Shown here in pieces: positions 8,796-17,741 of a DNA stretch of 63,878 nt (within the stretch, counting starts at the first letter, position 1; each line of letters starts with the position of its first letter). Source of the stretch: Verrucomicrobiota bacterium. Its GTDB lineage: Bacteria > Verrucomicrobiota > Verrucomicrobiia > Opitutales > Opitutaceae. Location: positions 1-63,878 of the forward strand of contig JAFEGX010000067.1 in NCBI GenBank assembly GCA_018239675.1, read 5' to 3'. Both the position numbers and the translations under genes were made by a program. The notes beneath the pieces are model-generated. The model was not told where the DNA came from and made no database searches. It saw nothing but the letters and a program-made list of their open reading frames with translations.

Positions 8796-9633
8796 GCCCG
8801 CTCCAGTCTCCGACCGCCGTCCCCCGCGCCTGGCGGGCGTCGGCCTGCACGTGCTCATGGCCGGGCTGAGCCTGACGATGGTGGCGCCGTTCCTCTGGAT
8901 GGTGCTGGCGAGCCTGAAGACGATGCCCGAATCGATGGACCCGGCGTGGCTCCCGAAGACGGCGCAATGGGGCAACTACCTCGAGGTGTTTGACGTGATC
9001 CCGTTCCTCCGGTTCATGGGCAACAGCCTGGTGGTGGCGGGGTGGGTGACGCTCCTGCAGGTGATCACCAGCGCGCTGGCGGCCTACAGCTTTGCCCGGC
9101 TCGAATGGCCCGGGCGCGACCGGATGTTCTTTCTCTATCTCGGCACCATGATGCTGCCGGGCATCGTGATGCTCATCCCGAACTACGAGATCATGGTGCG
9201 GGCGGGCCTGATGGACTCGTTCCTCGGCCTCGTGCTGCCGTCGGCCTTCAGCGCCTTTGGCACGTTCCTGCTGCGGCAGTTCATGCTCGGCATCCCGCGG
9301 GCGCTGGACGAGGCCGCGGAAATCGACGGGGCGAGCAAGTGGCGGATCTTCTGGGACGTGATCCTGCCCCTGAGCCGGCCCGGCATCGTGACCCTCGCGA
9401 TCTTCACGTTCATGGGAAACTACCACAGCTTCTTCTGGCCGTTCGTGATGATGAAGACCGTGGACAACTACACGCTGCCGGTGGGCCTGCTGTTTTTCGA
9501 CTCGGAGCACGGCCAGGTCACGAACCTGCTCATGGCCGCCGTCACGATGTCGGTCTTGCCGCTGATCGTGATCTTCGTCTTCCTGCAGCGCCAGCTGATC
9601 CGCGGCATCCAGATCGGAGCGGTCAAAGGCTAG
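8788..9633 (+). CDS. sugar ABC transporter permease, MalG-like
   Basis: 281 residues, normal length for the family. About six membrane segments are visible, starting with HVLMAGLSLTMVAPFLWMVL. The EAA loop reads EAAEIDGASKWRIFWDVILP near residues 173-192, followed by LSRPGIVTLAIFTF. It is the partner of the enlarged MalF-like permease and overlaps it by eight bases. It is the last gene of the operon; a large inverted repeat follows. Confidence 0.92.
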   Translation: MTKPAPVSDRRPPRLAGVGLHVLMAGLSLTMVAPFLWMVLASLKTMPESMDPAWLPKTAQWGNYLEVFDVIPFLRFMGNSLVVAGWVTLLQVITSALAAYSFARLEWPGRDRMFFLYLGTMMLPGIVMLIPNYEIMVRAGLMDSFLGLVLPSAFSAFGTFLLRQFMLGIPRALDEAAEIDGASKWRIFWDVILPLSRPGIVTLAIFTFMGNYHSFFWPFVMMKTVDNYTLPVGLLFFDSEHGQVTNLLMAAVTMSVLPLIVIFVFLQRQLIRGIQIGAVKG

Positions 9634-9639
9634 GTGCCG

Positions 9640-9853
9640 GAGGGATTCGGACGAACGCCGAACATCGGAAGCCCAACGCCGGACGCCCCTGTTCCCAGCG
9701 TTCAGCTTTCAACGCTCAGGTGGACTGTTCAAGCGCCGTGTCACGCAATGCGTGACACGACCCACCAGTTGCGACCGGAGAGCGCTGCGCTGCACTCTCC
9801 TTCGGTGTTGGGCGTTCGGCGTAGGATGTTCGACGTTCGTTCGACTCCGACCC
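9640..9853. repeat. complex inverted repeat with nested perfect palindromes
   Basis: The gap between convergent genes is almost wholly repeat. Left words (CGAACGCCGAACATCGG, AAGCCCAACGCC) are mirrored on the right by complements of CGAACGTCGAACAT and GCCGAACGCCCAACACC. Inside lies a perfect 11-base stem, CGTGTCACGCA at 9737-9747 and its complement at 9749-9759 with a one-base spacer. A smaller pair GGAGAG/CTCTCC follows at about 9778-9801. A TTCAGCTTTCAACGCTCAG stretch at about 9701-9719 belongs to the word family seen at 48005-48099. Confidence 0.75.
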
Positions 9854-10597
9854 CTACGCTTTCTTCACCCGGATCACTTCCTCCCAGTCATACACGCCTT
9901 CGGTGGCCTTCCCGGGCGGGATGGTGAGGTATTCCTTCGGGTCCCAGTGCCCGTGGATGAGGCCCTCGATGAGGCGGATGTTGCCCGGGAGTTCCACGGG
10001 TTGTTTGCCGGCGGCGGCGGCCTTCTCGCGGAAGCGGGCGGCGTAACCGAGGTGGGCGGTCTGCGGGAGCTCGATGAAGACGGCGCGGTCGTTGCCATGG
10101 TCCGGGTGCATCTCGGCCCAGATGTATTTGGCGTCCTCCTCGCCGTATTTCTCGATGAGGGCCTTGTAGGCGTCGCCGACCTGGACCTCCGGGGCGCCGT
10201 CGTCGCTGGTGCGGAGGAAATAGTTGCCGCGCTCGATGTAGCCGGCCGAGGAGAACGGCGTGCTGGGCGCGTCGCCGAAGTGCTCGGCGAACTTGGCGCG
10301 CGAGCCCAGCAGGATGGTGCAGCAGTCGTGGGCGCGAGGGATCACGAGCGGCGTCTTGCGCGCCTGCAGGCCCACCGTGGCATTGCCACACAGGCCGAAC
10401 AGGAGCAGGATCGCGTCGTAGGCCTTCCCGCCGGCCTCGGTGGCATCGATCCGCGACTGGATCAACTGCCGCAGTCCCGCGCTGCGCACATGCTCGCCGA
10501 GTTCGGTGTACTCGACATCGACGACTTGGGGCGAGCGCGCGATGCACCATGAGGCTTCACGCTGGAACACATTGCACGAGATCAATTTCAGGAGCAT
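9854..10597 (-). CDS. DUF1638 domain protein
   Basis: 247 residues, cytoplasmic, no signal peptide. The N-terminus MLLKLISCNVFQREASW, the YDAILLLFGLCGNATVGL segment and the RAHDCCTILLGS motif match DUF1638 proteins. That family is uncharacterised and tends to occur beside corrinoid-dependent methyltransferase genes. A URO-D-family methyltransferase lies 5.7 kb away in this window, but no corrinoid-binding protein is present. The conserved His-Asp-Cys could bind a metal, which is inference. Confidence 0.8.
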   Translation of the reverse strand: MLLKLISCNVFQREASWCIARSPQVVDVEYTELGEHVRSAGLRQLIQSRIDATEAGGKAYDAILLLFGLCGNATVGLQARKTPLVIPRAHDCCTILLGSRAKFAEHFGDAPSTPFSSAGYIERGNYFLRTSDDGAPEVQVGDAYKALIEKYGEEDAKYIWAEMHPDHGNDRAVFIELPQTAHLGYAARFREKAAAAGKQPVELPGNIRLIEGLIHGHWDPKEYLTIPPGKATEGVYDWEEVIRVKKA

Positions 10598-10641
10598 GGG
10601 CGGAGGACAGGGTGGAAGGGCCGCGCAGTATGCCGCAATTC

Positions 10642-10730
10642 ATGCGGGTTTGCCCCGCATTTCTTGCCCGAATCTCCGCGGGAATTAGGGCGGATTATTG
10701 TCCACCACGAAGAGCACGGAGGGCACGAAG
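10642..10730. repeat. intergenic hairpin and CACGAAG word repeat
   Basis: A perfect 7-base stem ATGCGGG (10642-10648) and CCCGCAT (10654-10660) with loop TTTGC lies about 45 bases upstream of the DUF1638 start. It is followed by a tract of CACGAAG-type words at 10705-10730. The same words form the inverted repeat at 50872-50933. The remaining bases of the 10598-10836 gap show nothing else. Confidence 0.55.
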
Positions 10731-10836
10731 CGAATCCGGTTCCCGCAGTGGAACGGGACGGGATGACCACCGCCGAGTAGGCTAGGGTGGCGAAGCCTGG
10801 CCCGATTCGTGATCCTCGGGTTCTTCGGGGCGAACC

Positions 10837-11751
10837 CTACCGGGCCAAGTGGGCCTGGGAGGCGCGGACCGGCTGGCGTGGGACATTCGGCCGAGTGAAT
10901 GGCGCGTAGGTGTCGGGCCGGCGGTCGTTGAGCATGTCGATGCGCCAGACCCAGTCGCCCGGCCGGGTGAACTGCGTGGCGACGCGCGGGGACGCGAGGT
11001 CGATGGTCGTGAGGGCAATGCCCGGATGCCGGCCCGCGTCGGCCAGGATCGTGGAGTCCGGGGCAATGATGCTGCTGCGGCCGAGCAGCATGCCCGGCAT
11101 CCACGCGCGGTCCGGCGGGCAGCCGAAGCAAACGGGCACGTGGTGCACGCCGTTGTGCACGGCCGGTGCCCGCAGCAGGATGTCCATGAACACGTCACCC
11201 CAGCCGCTCATCACGTGCGGCCAGAAGATGACCTCGGCGCCATTGAGCGCGAGGCAGCGGGCGCTCTCGGGGAACGAGTTGTCGTGGCAGATCTGGATGC
11301 CAATTCGCGCCCCGGCCACCTTGAAGACCGGCCAGGCGTCGCCCGGGACGGTGCCGTACGCCTCCTCGTTCTCGATCGTGTGCACCTTCGTGTAGCGCCC
11401 GAGCACGCGGCCGCGCCGGTCGAACACGACCGCGAGGTTGCGCACGACGCCGTCGACCAGCGCGAGGATCGGGACGACCAGGGCCATCCGGTGCCGGCGC
11501 GCGATCGGCGCAAACCGCCGCACCGCCTCGGCGAGGGCGCGGCGCACGAGCGGCGGCGTGGTGCGCCGCGTGAGCCTCGCGCCCAGCACGTTGAACGTTT
11601 CCCCGATGCAGGCGATATCGGCCCCGCGCCGGCCGGCCTCATTGAGCCAGGTCTCGGCCAGCGCGAAGTTGGCGCGCTGGCGCGCGGCATTGGTGCGGCC
11701 CGGCGCGACGGAAGGCAGCTGCACGGCGGCGATGGTGAGCGGTCGTTTCAT
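10837..11751 (-). CDS. carbon-nitrogen hydrolase (nitrilase superfamily)
   Basis: 304 residues. The Glu-Lys-Cys catalytic triad is visible: IGETFN (Glu near residue 48), RYTKVHT (Lys near 134) and QICHDNSFPES (Cys near 168). The surrounding segments, LALNGAEVIFWPHVMSGWGD and VPVCFGCP, fit an amidase or N-carbamoyl amidohydrolase branch. It is cytoplasmic, without a signal. It begins 13 bases after the stop of the large lyase-like gene on the same strand, so the two are probably one transcript. The substrate is not predictable. Confidence 0.9.
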   Translation of the reverse strand: MKRPLTIAAVQLPSVAPGRTNAARQRANFALAETWLNEAGRRGADIACIGETFNVLGARLTRRTTPPLVRRALAEAVRRFAPIARRHRMALVVPILALVDGVVRNLAVVFDRRGRVLGRYTKVHTIENEEAYGTVPGDAWPVFKVAGARIGIQICHDNSFPESARCLALNGAEVIFWPHVMSGWGDVFMDILLRAPAVHNGVHHVPVCFGCPPDRAWMPGMLLGRSSIIAPDSTILADAGRHPGIALTTIDLASPRVATQFTRPGDWVWRIDMLNDRRPDTYAPFTRPNVPRQPVRASQAHLAR

Positions 11752-11764
11752 GGAAGGGCGGAGG

Positions 11765-14700
11765 TCAGCTGGGGGCCAGCAGGTCGATCGTGTGGTCGTC
11801 GCGCACGACGGCCACCCGGCCCGACCCGAGGGCGAGCAGGTGGCGGAGGCCGAGCGCGGCATGACGGCTGGGCCGCCACGAGGCATCCAGCGCATGGAGG
11901 CCGGCGCGCGTGGCCACCGTGAGGCTGCCGTGGTCGTCGGCATCGAGACCGACGACGGGTGCGCCCGCGTGCCAGCTGCGGAGCACGCGACCGTCGGACA
12001 GGTCATGCGCGATGACAAAGCCGTCGGCGCCGCCGACCAGTGCCGCGCGACGGCCGTCGACCCGTCCGAGGCAGGCGGCGTTGAGGCTCATGCCGCCTGC
12101 GATCTTCCAGACCCACTCCTTGCGGACCGTGGACAGCACGCCGCAGCCCAGCTCGGCGGCGGCGAAGATCGCCCCGTCAGCCGCCTCGGGCACCTCGGCC
12201 CAGCGATAGGCGATGGAGCGGCCGTTCACGAACGGAATCACCCGGCGAAGCATGCGGAACATCGGCTGCCGGAACCCGCCGAAACTGTGGAGGACGCCGC
12301 TCGGGCCGTCGCCCGGGACGCCCTCGTAGTACTGGATGCCGTGGTTCCAGCCGCAGCGGACGAACAGGTCGCCGGCACCGGGCCGGCCCGGGGGCGTGAC
12401 GAGGATGTCCTGCATCCAGGGCCCGTCGCCAAAGCTGTGGCCGACGATCCGGCCGTCGGCATTGAGGTACACGACGATGCCGTACCCGCCCAGGACGAGG
12501 GAACCGCGGCCATCGGCGCCGCGGTGCCAGACGGCGATGCTGTGGATCGCGTTGTACCAGCCCATCAGGCAGTCGGTGCGCTGGCGGAATTCCTCGGCCA
12601 GCTTCAGGACCCGCCGCGGGGAACCGTCGGCGTTGAACTGGTGCAGTTCGCCGCCGAGCAGCCCGACGCACAGGACCGGCGGACCGGCTGGGTCGAGCGG
12701 CTGGCAGGAAACGTGGGTGACCGGGTTGGCGAGCGGCCGGCGCCAGAGCTCGCGACCGTCGTCGGTGATCGCGAGCAGCTCGTTGGTGGCGTTGACCGCC
12801 ACGATTTCGCTGCGTCCGTCGCCATTGAGGTCGGCGGCCAGCCAATGCTGGATCGCGGGTGCGACCGAGCGGTCGTTCAGGATCTCCAGGCGGTGCAGGA
12901 CGAAGGGCCGGCCGGCCGGGGCCGGGAACCGGAGGTGAATCGCCTTTGCGGCGGCGCCGACGGCGGCGGCCTTGGCCTCAAGGCGGTTTTCCGCGTCACG
13001 GTAGCGCTTGTAGCGGCGGTCGGGCGCGGGTGCGACCGGACAGGGACGGCGCGTGCCGTCCGCGGTTTCCACCTCGACCTGGATGCCCTCCGGCAGCGGG
13101 TTGAAGGTGCGCAGCGACGGGTCGTCGATGCAGTCGCCGAGAATGTTGAGCGCCGAGACCGCCTGCGCGGTCGGGAAGCGGAGCGAGACCGCGTATTCGT
13201 CCGCCGGCGGCCACTGAATCCAGATCTCGCGCGAGTAGCCGTCCGGCATCACGGGATCGAGCAGCTGGTCCGGCGCGCCGTCGACCGGCAGAGGGCAGGA
13301 GAGCACGTTCACGCGCCGCACGCGCTCCGGCACCCGCGTGCCGCTGTCGAACGACCAGCGCCGCGTCCAGCCGCCCTCGGCCGGGACCGGCACGACGGCG
13401 GGGACGGCGGCGGCCCCGGGCGGCAGGGAGTTGAGCCACGCGGCGACGGCGGTCCGGAGGATGGCGACTTCCGGTTCGGGGAGGGTGAGGAACTGTTCGC
13501 CGGACAGGGTGAGCCCGCGGGACTCGGGTCCGATGGTGACCGTCACGCGCGCCGCGTCGGCCGCCGGGTCATCGATCCGGAGGACGAGCGTGGCGGCGGC
13601 GAGGTCGAGGCAGAGGCTGAGCGGGGTGGTGCTCTCGATCCGTCCGCCGAGCGCGGGCAGGTCGAGCAGCGTGGCGCCGGCGAGGACGATCGCGTCGGGC
13701 TCGACCCAGGCGCTGGCCGCACCGGCGGTCGCGCCCGGGAGCCAGTTGGTGCCGGGGGCGAGTTCGATGCCGCACCAGGCGGCGGCGACGCCCTCGCGGC
13801 GCACCAGCGCGCCGCGGCCGTCGAGCTGCTGGAGGTCAAGCTGCTCGGCCGCTGCCTGCGGCCGCACGTAGAACAGGTTCTGGAACGACTGCTCTTCGCC
13901 GGCGCGGCGGGGGCCGGCCGTGCGCTGGCGCAGGACGTAGGGCGCGCAGGCGCCCTGGTCGAACTCCTCCTCGCAGGTCGAAGGCAGGCTGGCGCCCGCG
14001 ACCAGGGTGAAGCGGTGCGCGCCCTGCTCGCTGTGCCAGCGACGGCCGTTCAGCTCGGCGTGGGCGGGAGTGCGCCAGGAGCAGGTGACGGAGTAGGGGC
14101 CGTCGGCCTCAAACCGCACTCGGTCGATGACCACGAACCAGCCGTGACCGGCCTTCGACCAAAAGAGGTGCCGGGTCCACTCGGTGTGGTGGCAATCGGA
14201 AAGTCGCGTGACAATGAGGCCGGCGGGCGCGTAGTCCGCGATGGCGCGGCGCTCGCCGACGGGCGGCATCAGCGTGTCATTGCGGCCATCGCTGATGAAC
14301 AGGCCGTTCTTGTCGTGGAAGGAGTGCCGCGAGGTGTTCTGGACGAGCCAGACGTGTCCGTGCTGGAAGAAGCGGACGATCGCATTGGTTGCCTGCATGT
14401 GACCCTGCCAGCGGAACCCGCCCTGGTAGCCTTGGATCATCAGGTAGGCGTCGGATTGCGCGTAGCCGGCGCGCAGCACGATCTTGTCGAAGCCCCGCGC
14501 CTGCGGGAGCCGATTGAGCCCGATGCCCTCGGCGACCTCCCAGGTCTCGATGGCGTTCACCATGTGGCCGGCGGGCTCGATGTGGACGGGCGGGTGGGTG
14601 GTGATCGACTGGATGTGGTCGGAAATGGGCAGGCACCGGATGGTCTCGCCGGCCACGGGCGGCACCGGGACGAGTTCCGGACCGGTGTCGAACTTCTGGA

Positions 14701-16090
14701 GGAACACCGGGTAGAAGTGCAGGAACGAGCAGCGCTGCGGCACCGCCAGGTTGGGCAGCTGGTGGAGGATCCACTTCAGGCGGCCGTCGCCGTAGTAGAA
14801 GGCGCTCGCCGCGGTCTGGACCGTCGCCTCCTGCTGCAGGTACATGCCCTGGCTTTCGCCGTAGCCGCCCTGTCCGGCGCCCGCGCCGTTGTTGTCGTGG
14901 AGCGCCAGGCAGCGCTCGGCGACGAGACGGGCGTTGCTGCTCGTGAAAAACTCATGCCGTTCCTGGCCCAGCGCGTAGCGGAAGAGGGTCGCGAGGTTGT
15001 TGAGGCAGCTCTCGTCGTCCTGGTCGTCGAGTCGCGCCGCCGCGAGCGCGTCGAGGAACGACGCGCACTCGGTGATCCAGCGCTCGCACGTGGCGCGCAG
15101 CGCCGGCGTCGGGTGGGCCTGGTCGCGGAGGTAGCGCGCGACGAGGAGGAACTCGTAGGTGCCCTTGCCTTGGTGCCGGTGGCCCAGCGGGGGTCGCCCT
15201 GTGCGCATGCGCCACCACTCGTCCTGGTTGGCGAGCGCCGTGAGCATCAGCAGGTGGTCCGTGCGGAGGATCTCCTCGTCCGTGAGGAAACCGCCCGCGA
15301 CGAGCAGCGGGATCGCCCGCATGAAACGCTCGGCGAGGTAGTGCCAGTCGCCGTAGCCGTCGACCATGACCTCGTTCAGCCAGCGGAGCTGGTTGCACGC
15401 GACCTGGGCATAGCGCACGTCGCCGGTCCACGCCCACATTAGCGTGTAGGCGCCGATCAGGCGGATCGGCTCGGTGATGAACATGAGTCCACGGCCTCGC
15501 GAGGCCTGGAGCGCGGCGGAGTCGGCGAGCGAGGTGTACGGCCAGGCCGCGAGCTGCGCGGCCAGGGCGGGGGCGAGCTCGACCTCGAGCAGCCACGGCA
15601 CCGTGGCGGCCGGCCCGGACTGGCCGATGACGGCGACGAGGCGCTCGACCGCGCGCTCGACGCCGCGGAGCGTGCTCCCGCCGGCCAGCAGGAGATTGGA
15701 TCCGGTGCCGTAGGGGTTGACGATGGTCCGGAGGTCGTAGCCGTCGCCGCCCGGATAAGTCGCGTCGGTGGAGCAGAGGAAGTTGGCGTACAGCGGCTGC
15801 AGCACCCGGTTGGTGTTGAGGCTGCCGAGGACGATGAGCGGGCGCCGGCGGTGCTCGGGCGGGAGCGGCGAGCTGCGCTCGGGCATCAGCGCGATGTCGG
15901 TCACGCACTCGGGCCGGACCCCGCAGCGGGCTTGGACCGCGTCGGCGACCGCGGCGGCGAGGGCGGCGTAGCGGGCCTGGCCGGCCGGGTGGATGACGAG
16001 GGCGCCGTGGGCGCCGGTGAGGTTGAGGGCGGTGGTGCGCTGCGGCGTGCGGGGCAGCACGTCAATGGCGGGGTCGCGGGGAGCGTGCAT
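11765..16090 (-). CDS. very large protein with lyase-like toroid, beta domain and FG-GAP-like region
   Basis: About 1,441 residues from the ATG at 16090; an ATG at 16120 is an equal candidate. Neither has a clear ribosome site. The N-terminal 170 residues look like the non-catalytic alpha/beta domain found before glycoside-processing domains (VLGSLNTNRVLQPLYANF, TYPGGDGYDLRT). A mostly helical stretch (about residues 180-500) rich in Trp/Tyr and with GGYGESQGMYLQQEATV resembles an alpha/alpha toroid. A beta-rich stretch (HGHVWLVQNTSRHSFHDKNG, GHGWFVVIDRVRF) recalls heparinase II/III-type lyases. Near residue 1087, ADLNGDGRSEIV marks an FG-GAP/VCBS-like propeller. I see no signal peptide, which is odd for a polysaccharide lyase. 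Its enzyme activity is inferred. Confidence 0.7.
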   Translation of the reverse strand: MHAPRDPAIDVLPRTPQRTTALNLTGAHGALVIHPAGQARYAALAAAVADAVQARCGVRPECVTDIALMPERSSPLPPEHRRRPLIVLGSLNTNRVLQPLYANFLCSTDATYPGGDGYDLRTIVNPYGTGSNLLLAGGSTLRGVERAVERLVAVIGQSGPAATVPWLLEVELAPALAAQLAAWPYTSLADSAALQASRGRGLMFITEPIRLIGAYTLMWAWTGDVRYAQVACNQLRWLNEVMVDGYGDWHYLAERFMRAIPLLVAGGFLTDEEILRTDHLLMLTALANQDEWWRMRTGRPPLGHRHQGKGTYEFLLVARYLRDQAHPTPALRATCERWITECASFLDALAAARLDDQDDESCLNNLATLFRYALGQERHEFFTSSNARLVAERCLALHDNNGAGAGQGGYGESQGMYLQQEATVQTAASAFYYGDGRLKWILHQLPNLAVPQRCSFLHFYPVFLQKFDTGPELVPVPPVAGETIRCLPISDHIQSITTHPPVHIEPAGHMVNAIETWEVAEGIGLNRLPQARGFDKIVLRAGYAQSDAYLMIQGYQGGFRWQGHMQATNAIVRFFQHGHVWLVQNTSRHSFHDKNGLFISDGRNDTLMPPVGERRAIADYAPAGLIVTRLSDCHHTEWTRHLFWSKAGHGWFVVIDRVRFEADGPYSVTCSWRTPAHAELNGRRWHSEQGAHRFTLVAGASLPSTCEEEFDQGACAPYVLRQRTAGPRRAGEEQSFQNLFYVRPQAAAEQLDLQQLDGRGALVRREGVAAAWCGIELAPGTNWLPGATAGAASAWVEPDAIVLAGATLLDLPALGGRIESTTPLSLCLDLAAATLVLRIDDPAADAARVTVTIGPESRGLTLSGEQFLTLPEPEVAILRTAVAAWLNSLPPGAAAVPAVVPVPAEGGWTRRWSFDSGTRVPERVRRVNVLSCPLPVDGAPDQLLDPVMPDGYSREIWIQWPPADEYAVSLRFPTAQAVSALNILGDCIDDPSLRTFNPLPEGIQVEVETADGTRRPCPVAPAPDRRYKRYRDAENRLEAKAAAVGAAAKAIHLRFPAPAGRPFVLHRLEILNDRSVAPAIQHWLAADLNGDGRSEIVAVNATNELLAITDDGRELWRRPLANPVTHVSCQPLDPAGPPVLCVGLLGGELHQFNADGSPRRVLKLAEEFRQRTDCLMGWYNAIHSIAVWHRGADGRGSLVLGGYGIVVYLNADGRIVGHSFGDGPWMQDILVTPPGRPGAGDLFVRCGWNHGIQYYEGVPGDGPSGVLHSFGGFRQPMFRMLRRVIPFVNGRSIAYRWAEVPEAADGAIFAAAELGCGVLSTVRKEWVWKIAGGMSLNAACLGRVDGRRAALVGGADGFVIAHDLSDGRVLRSWHAGAPVVGLDADDHGSLTVATRAGLHALDASWRPSRHAALGLRHLLALGSGRVAVVRDDHTIDLLAPS

Positions 16091-16120
16091 GGGGAGGCGA
16101 AACCGGGGTTCCGTAAGCAT

Positions 16121-16254
16121 GGCGGCAATCGCCGGGGTCCGACAATGCCTATCTCAACCCCATCACGGCCCGGATGAATAATTAGGGGGCCGGCCCGGCG
16201 CCGCCGGCAGAATCGGATCGAGAATCCGCGCCGCACCCGCACACTGGACCGACC
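16121..16254. promoter_or_regulatory. divergent intergenic region
   Basis: This gap separates the lyase-like gene from the URO-D-family gene and should contain both promoters. It has an AT-rich patch GATGAATAATTAG at about 16172-16184 that could serve as a -10 region. No repeat or operator is obvious. Confidence 0.3.
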
Positions 16255-17406
16255 GTGACCCACACCTCGCGCACCCGCCTCGCGGCCGCCATGCGGCTGG
16301 AGCGGCCGGATCGCGTGCCGGTGATGTGCCAGCCGTCCGTCGGCTTTGTCCTCCGGCAGCTGCCCGACCTCGACCCCATCGATCTCTGGCACAATCACGA
16401 CGGGGCCCTGGCCCGCGGCTTCTGCACGATCAGCCAGCGGTTCGGCTTTGATGGCGTGCTGATTCCCGCCGTGGGGGCGGCCCCCCTCGACGAACGCGCC
16501 GTGGTGCGGATCGACCGGCAGAATCCCGAGGGGCCGGTCGTCTATTTCCGCAACGGCGACCGCTGCGTCTATTGCCGCAACGACCTGCCCCGCTACACCC
16601 ATGCGGTGGCGCCTGAACGCGACCTTGCCGATTTGGATCCCGCGGCCGTCGCGCTCCAGCTCAGCTACCACCCGCCGTCGACCCGCCTGCGAATGTGGCT
16701 GGCGGAGGGTCCGGCCGGCCGGGTGGCGGAGCTGCACCAGGCCCGGGCGCTGGTGGGGCCCGACCTCTCCATCCACGGGGCGCTTTATTCGCCGGAGGAC
16801 TACCTCATCGACCTCATGGGCGCCGACGGCGCGATGATCGCGCTGCTGACCGAACCGGAAAAATGCCGTGACCTGCTCGCCCGGTTTGCCGCCGCGGTGG
16901 CCGGCCATGCCCGGGAACAGATTATCGCCGGCGTGGACGCGCTGAATGTCTCGGCGCCGTGGGCCGGCCAGAGCTTTGTGTCACCCCGGCTGCACCGCGA
17001 GCTGCTCGCCCCGGCGCAGGCGATCCTGGTGGCCGCCGCGAAAGCGGGCAGAGTGCCGAGCTACTGCCATACGTGCGGCGCGATCGGCGACCGCCTTGAG
17101 GCGATCATCGACACGGGCTTCGACGGCATCGAGTGCCTCGATCCCCCGCCGCTCGGCAATGTCGAGCTGGCGGACGCCGTCCGCCGGATCGGCCACCGTG
17201 CGTTCATCAAGGGCAACATCGATCCGGTGCACACGCTGCTGCAAGGCACGACGGAAAAGGTCCGCACCGATGCCGCTGCCCGCCTCGAGGTCGGCATGCA
17301 GGCGCGCGGCTTCATCCTCAGCACCGCGTGCGCAATCGCGCCGGACACGCCGGCGGCCAACGTCGCGGTCCTGCGCGAAGTGGTCGAACGGTACGGGCGG
17401 TACTGA
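16255..17406 (+). CDS. uroporphyrinogen decarboxylase-family (MtaA-like) methyltransferase
   Basis: 383 residues from a GTG at 16255. The TIM-barrel family pattern is clear: RLERPDRVPVM near the start, YCHTCGAIGDRLEAI near residue 266 (a His-x-Cys zinc site as in MtaA/CmuA-type methyltransferases), GFDGIECLDPP and AFIKGNIDP. True heme-pathway HemE lacks this His-x-Cys site, so a methylcobamide-dependent methyl transfer is more likely. No corrinoid protein is adjacent; a DUF1638 gene, often associated with this chemistry, lies upstream. Transcription is divergent from the lyase-like gene. Confidence 0.82.
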   Translation: MTHTSRTRLAAAMRLERPDRVPVMCQPSVGFVLRQLPDLDPIDLWHNHDGALARGFCTISQRFGFDGVLIPAVGAAPLDERAVVRIDRQNPEGPVVYFRNGDRCVYCRNDLPRYTHAVAPERDLADLDPAAVALQLSYHPPSTRLRMWLAEGPAGRVAELHQARALVGPDLSIHGALYSPEDYLIDLMGADGAMIALLTEPEKCRDLLARFAAAVAGHAREQIIAGVDALNVSAPWAGQSFVSPRLHRELLAPAQAILVAAAKAGRVPSYCHTCGAIGDRLEAIIDTGFDGIECLDPPPLGNVELADAVRRIGHRAFIKGNIDPVHTLLQGTTEKVRTDAAARLEVGMQARGFILSTACAIAPDTPAANVAVLREVVERYGRY

Positions 17407-17428
17407 GCATCCCGCGGTGGCGGGATGC
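17407..17428 (+). terminator. hairpin directly after the URO-D-family stop codon
   Basis: GCATCCCGC (17407-17415) and its perfect complement GCGGGATGC (17420-17428) form a 9-base stem with a GGTG loop, starting on the base after the TGA. It lacks a T run, so it may stop or protect the transcript without being a classical intrinsic terminator. Confidence 0.55.
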
Positions 17429-17474
17429 GGAGTTCGGAGAGCGGAACTCGTAGGGCGAAAGGCGCTCGGTGGAA

Positions 17475-17697
17475 CGCATTGTCCCCATGCGTGGTTGGCC
17501 GGACTCGAACCCGAATTCCGAGTCCCGGGCCTAGAGCGAATTCAATAATGGCGAAGCCGCAAAGAGGCGCAAAAAACGCAGATCAATCTTGTTCCAGCTC
17601 CAGCGGCAGAGGGATCGTTTACCACGGATTATTACCCAGGTAGGGCGAAACGCTGGGGCGACGCGTTCTTGCGCTTTTTGCGCCTCTTTGCGGCTAC
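17475..17697. repeat. two word-repeat elements at a convergent junction
   Basis: The first element (17475-17535) has CGCAT...ATGCG and GGACTCG...CGAGTCC stems around GAATTC words. The second has the left arm at 17555-17580, beginning AGCCGCAAAGAGGCGC, and a right arm at about 17672-17697 whose complement matches it at 25 of 26 bases. The spacer is about 90 bases. The words recur at 43593-43621, 49716-49749 and 51759-51861. A short direct repeat TAGGGCGAAA is at 17451 and 17641. Confidence 0.8.
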
Positions 17698-17741
17698 AAG
17701 TTTTGTTAAAATGCTCTGGCCTCCGCCAAAGCCGGCGGCGG

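Noticed and set aside
9640-9853. A miniature insertion element with target-site duplication
   Set aside because: The inverted repeat fills the gap to the coding ends and no flanking direct duplication or transposase fragment is visible.
11438-15442. A 1,334-codon plus-strand open frame
   Set aside because: It lies antisense to the large lyase-like gene, has the biased composition of a shadow frame and no recognisable domain.
17498-17530. A second tRNA-like tract with GGTTCGAGTCC on the minus strand
   Set aside because: The stem extends only three bases and the flanks form a different hairpin of the repeat family.
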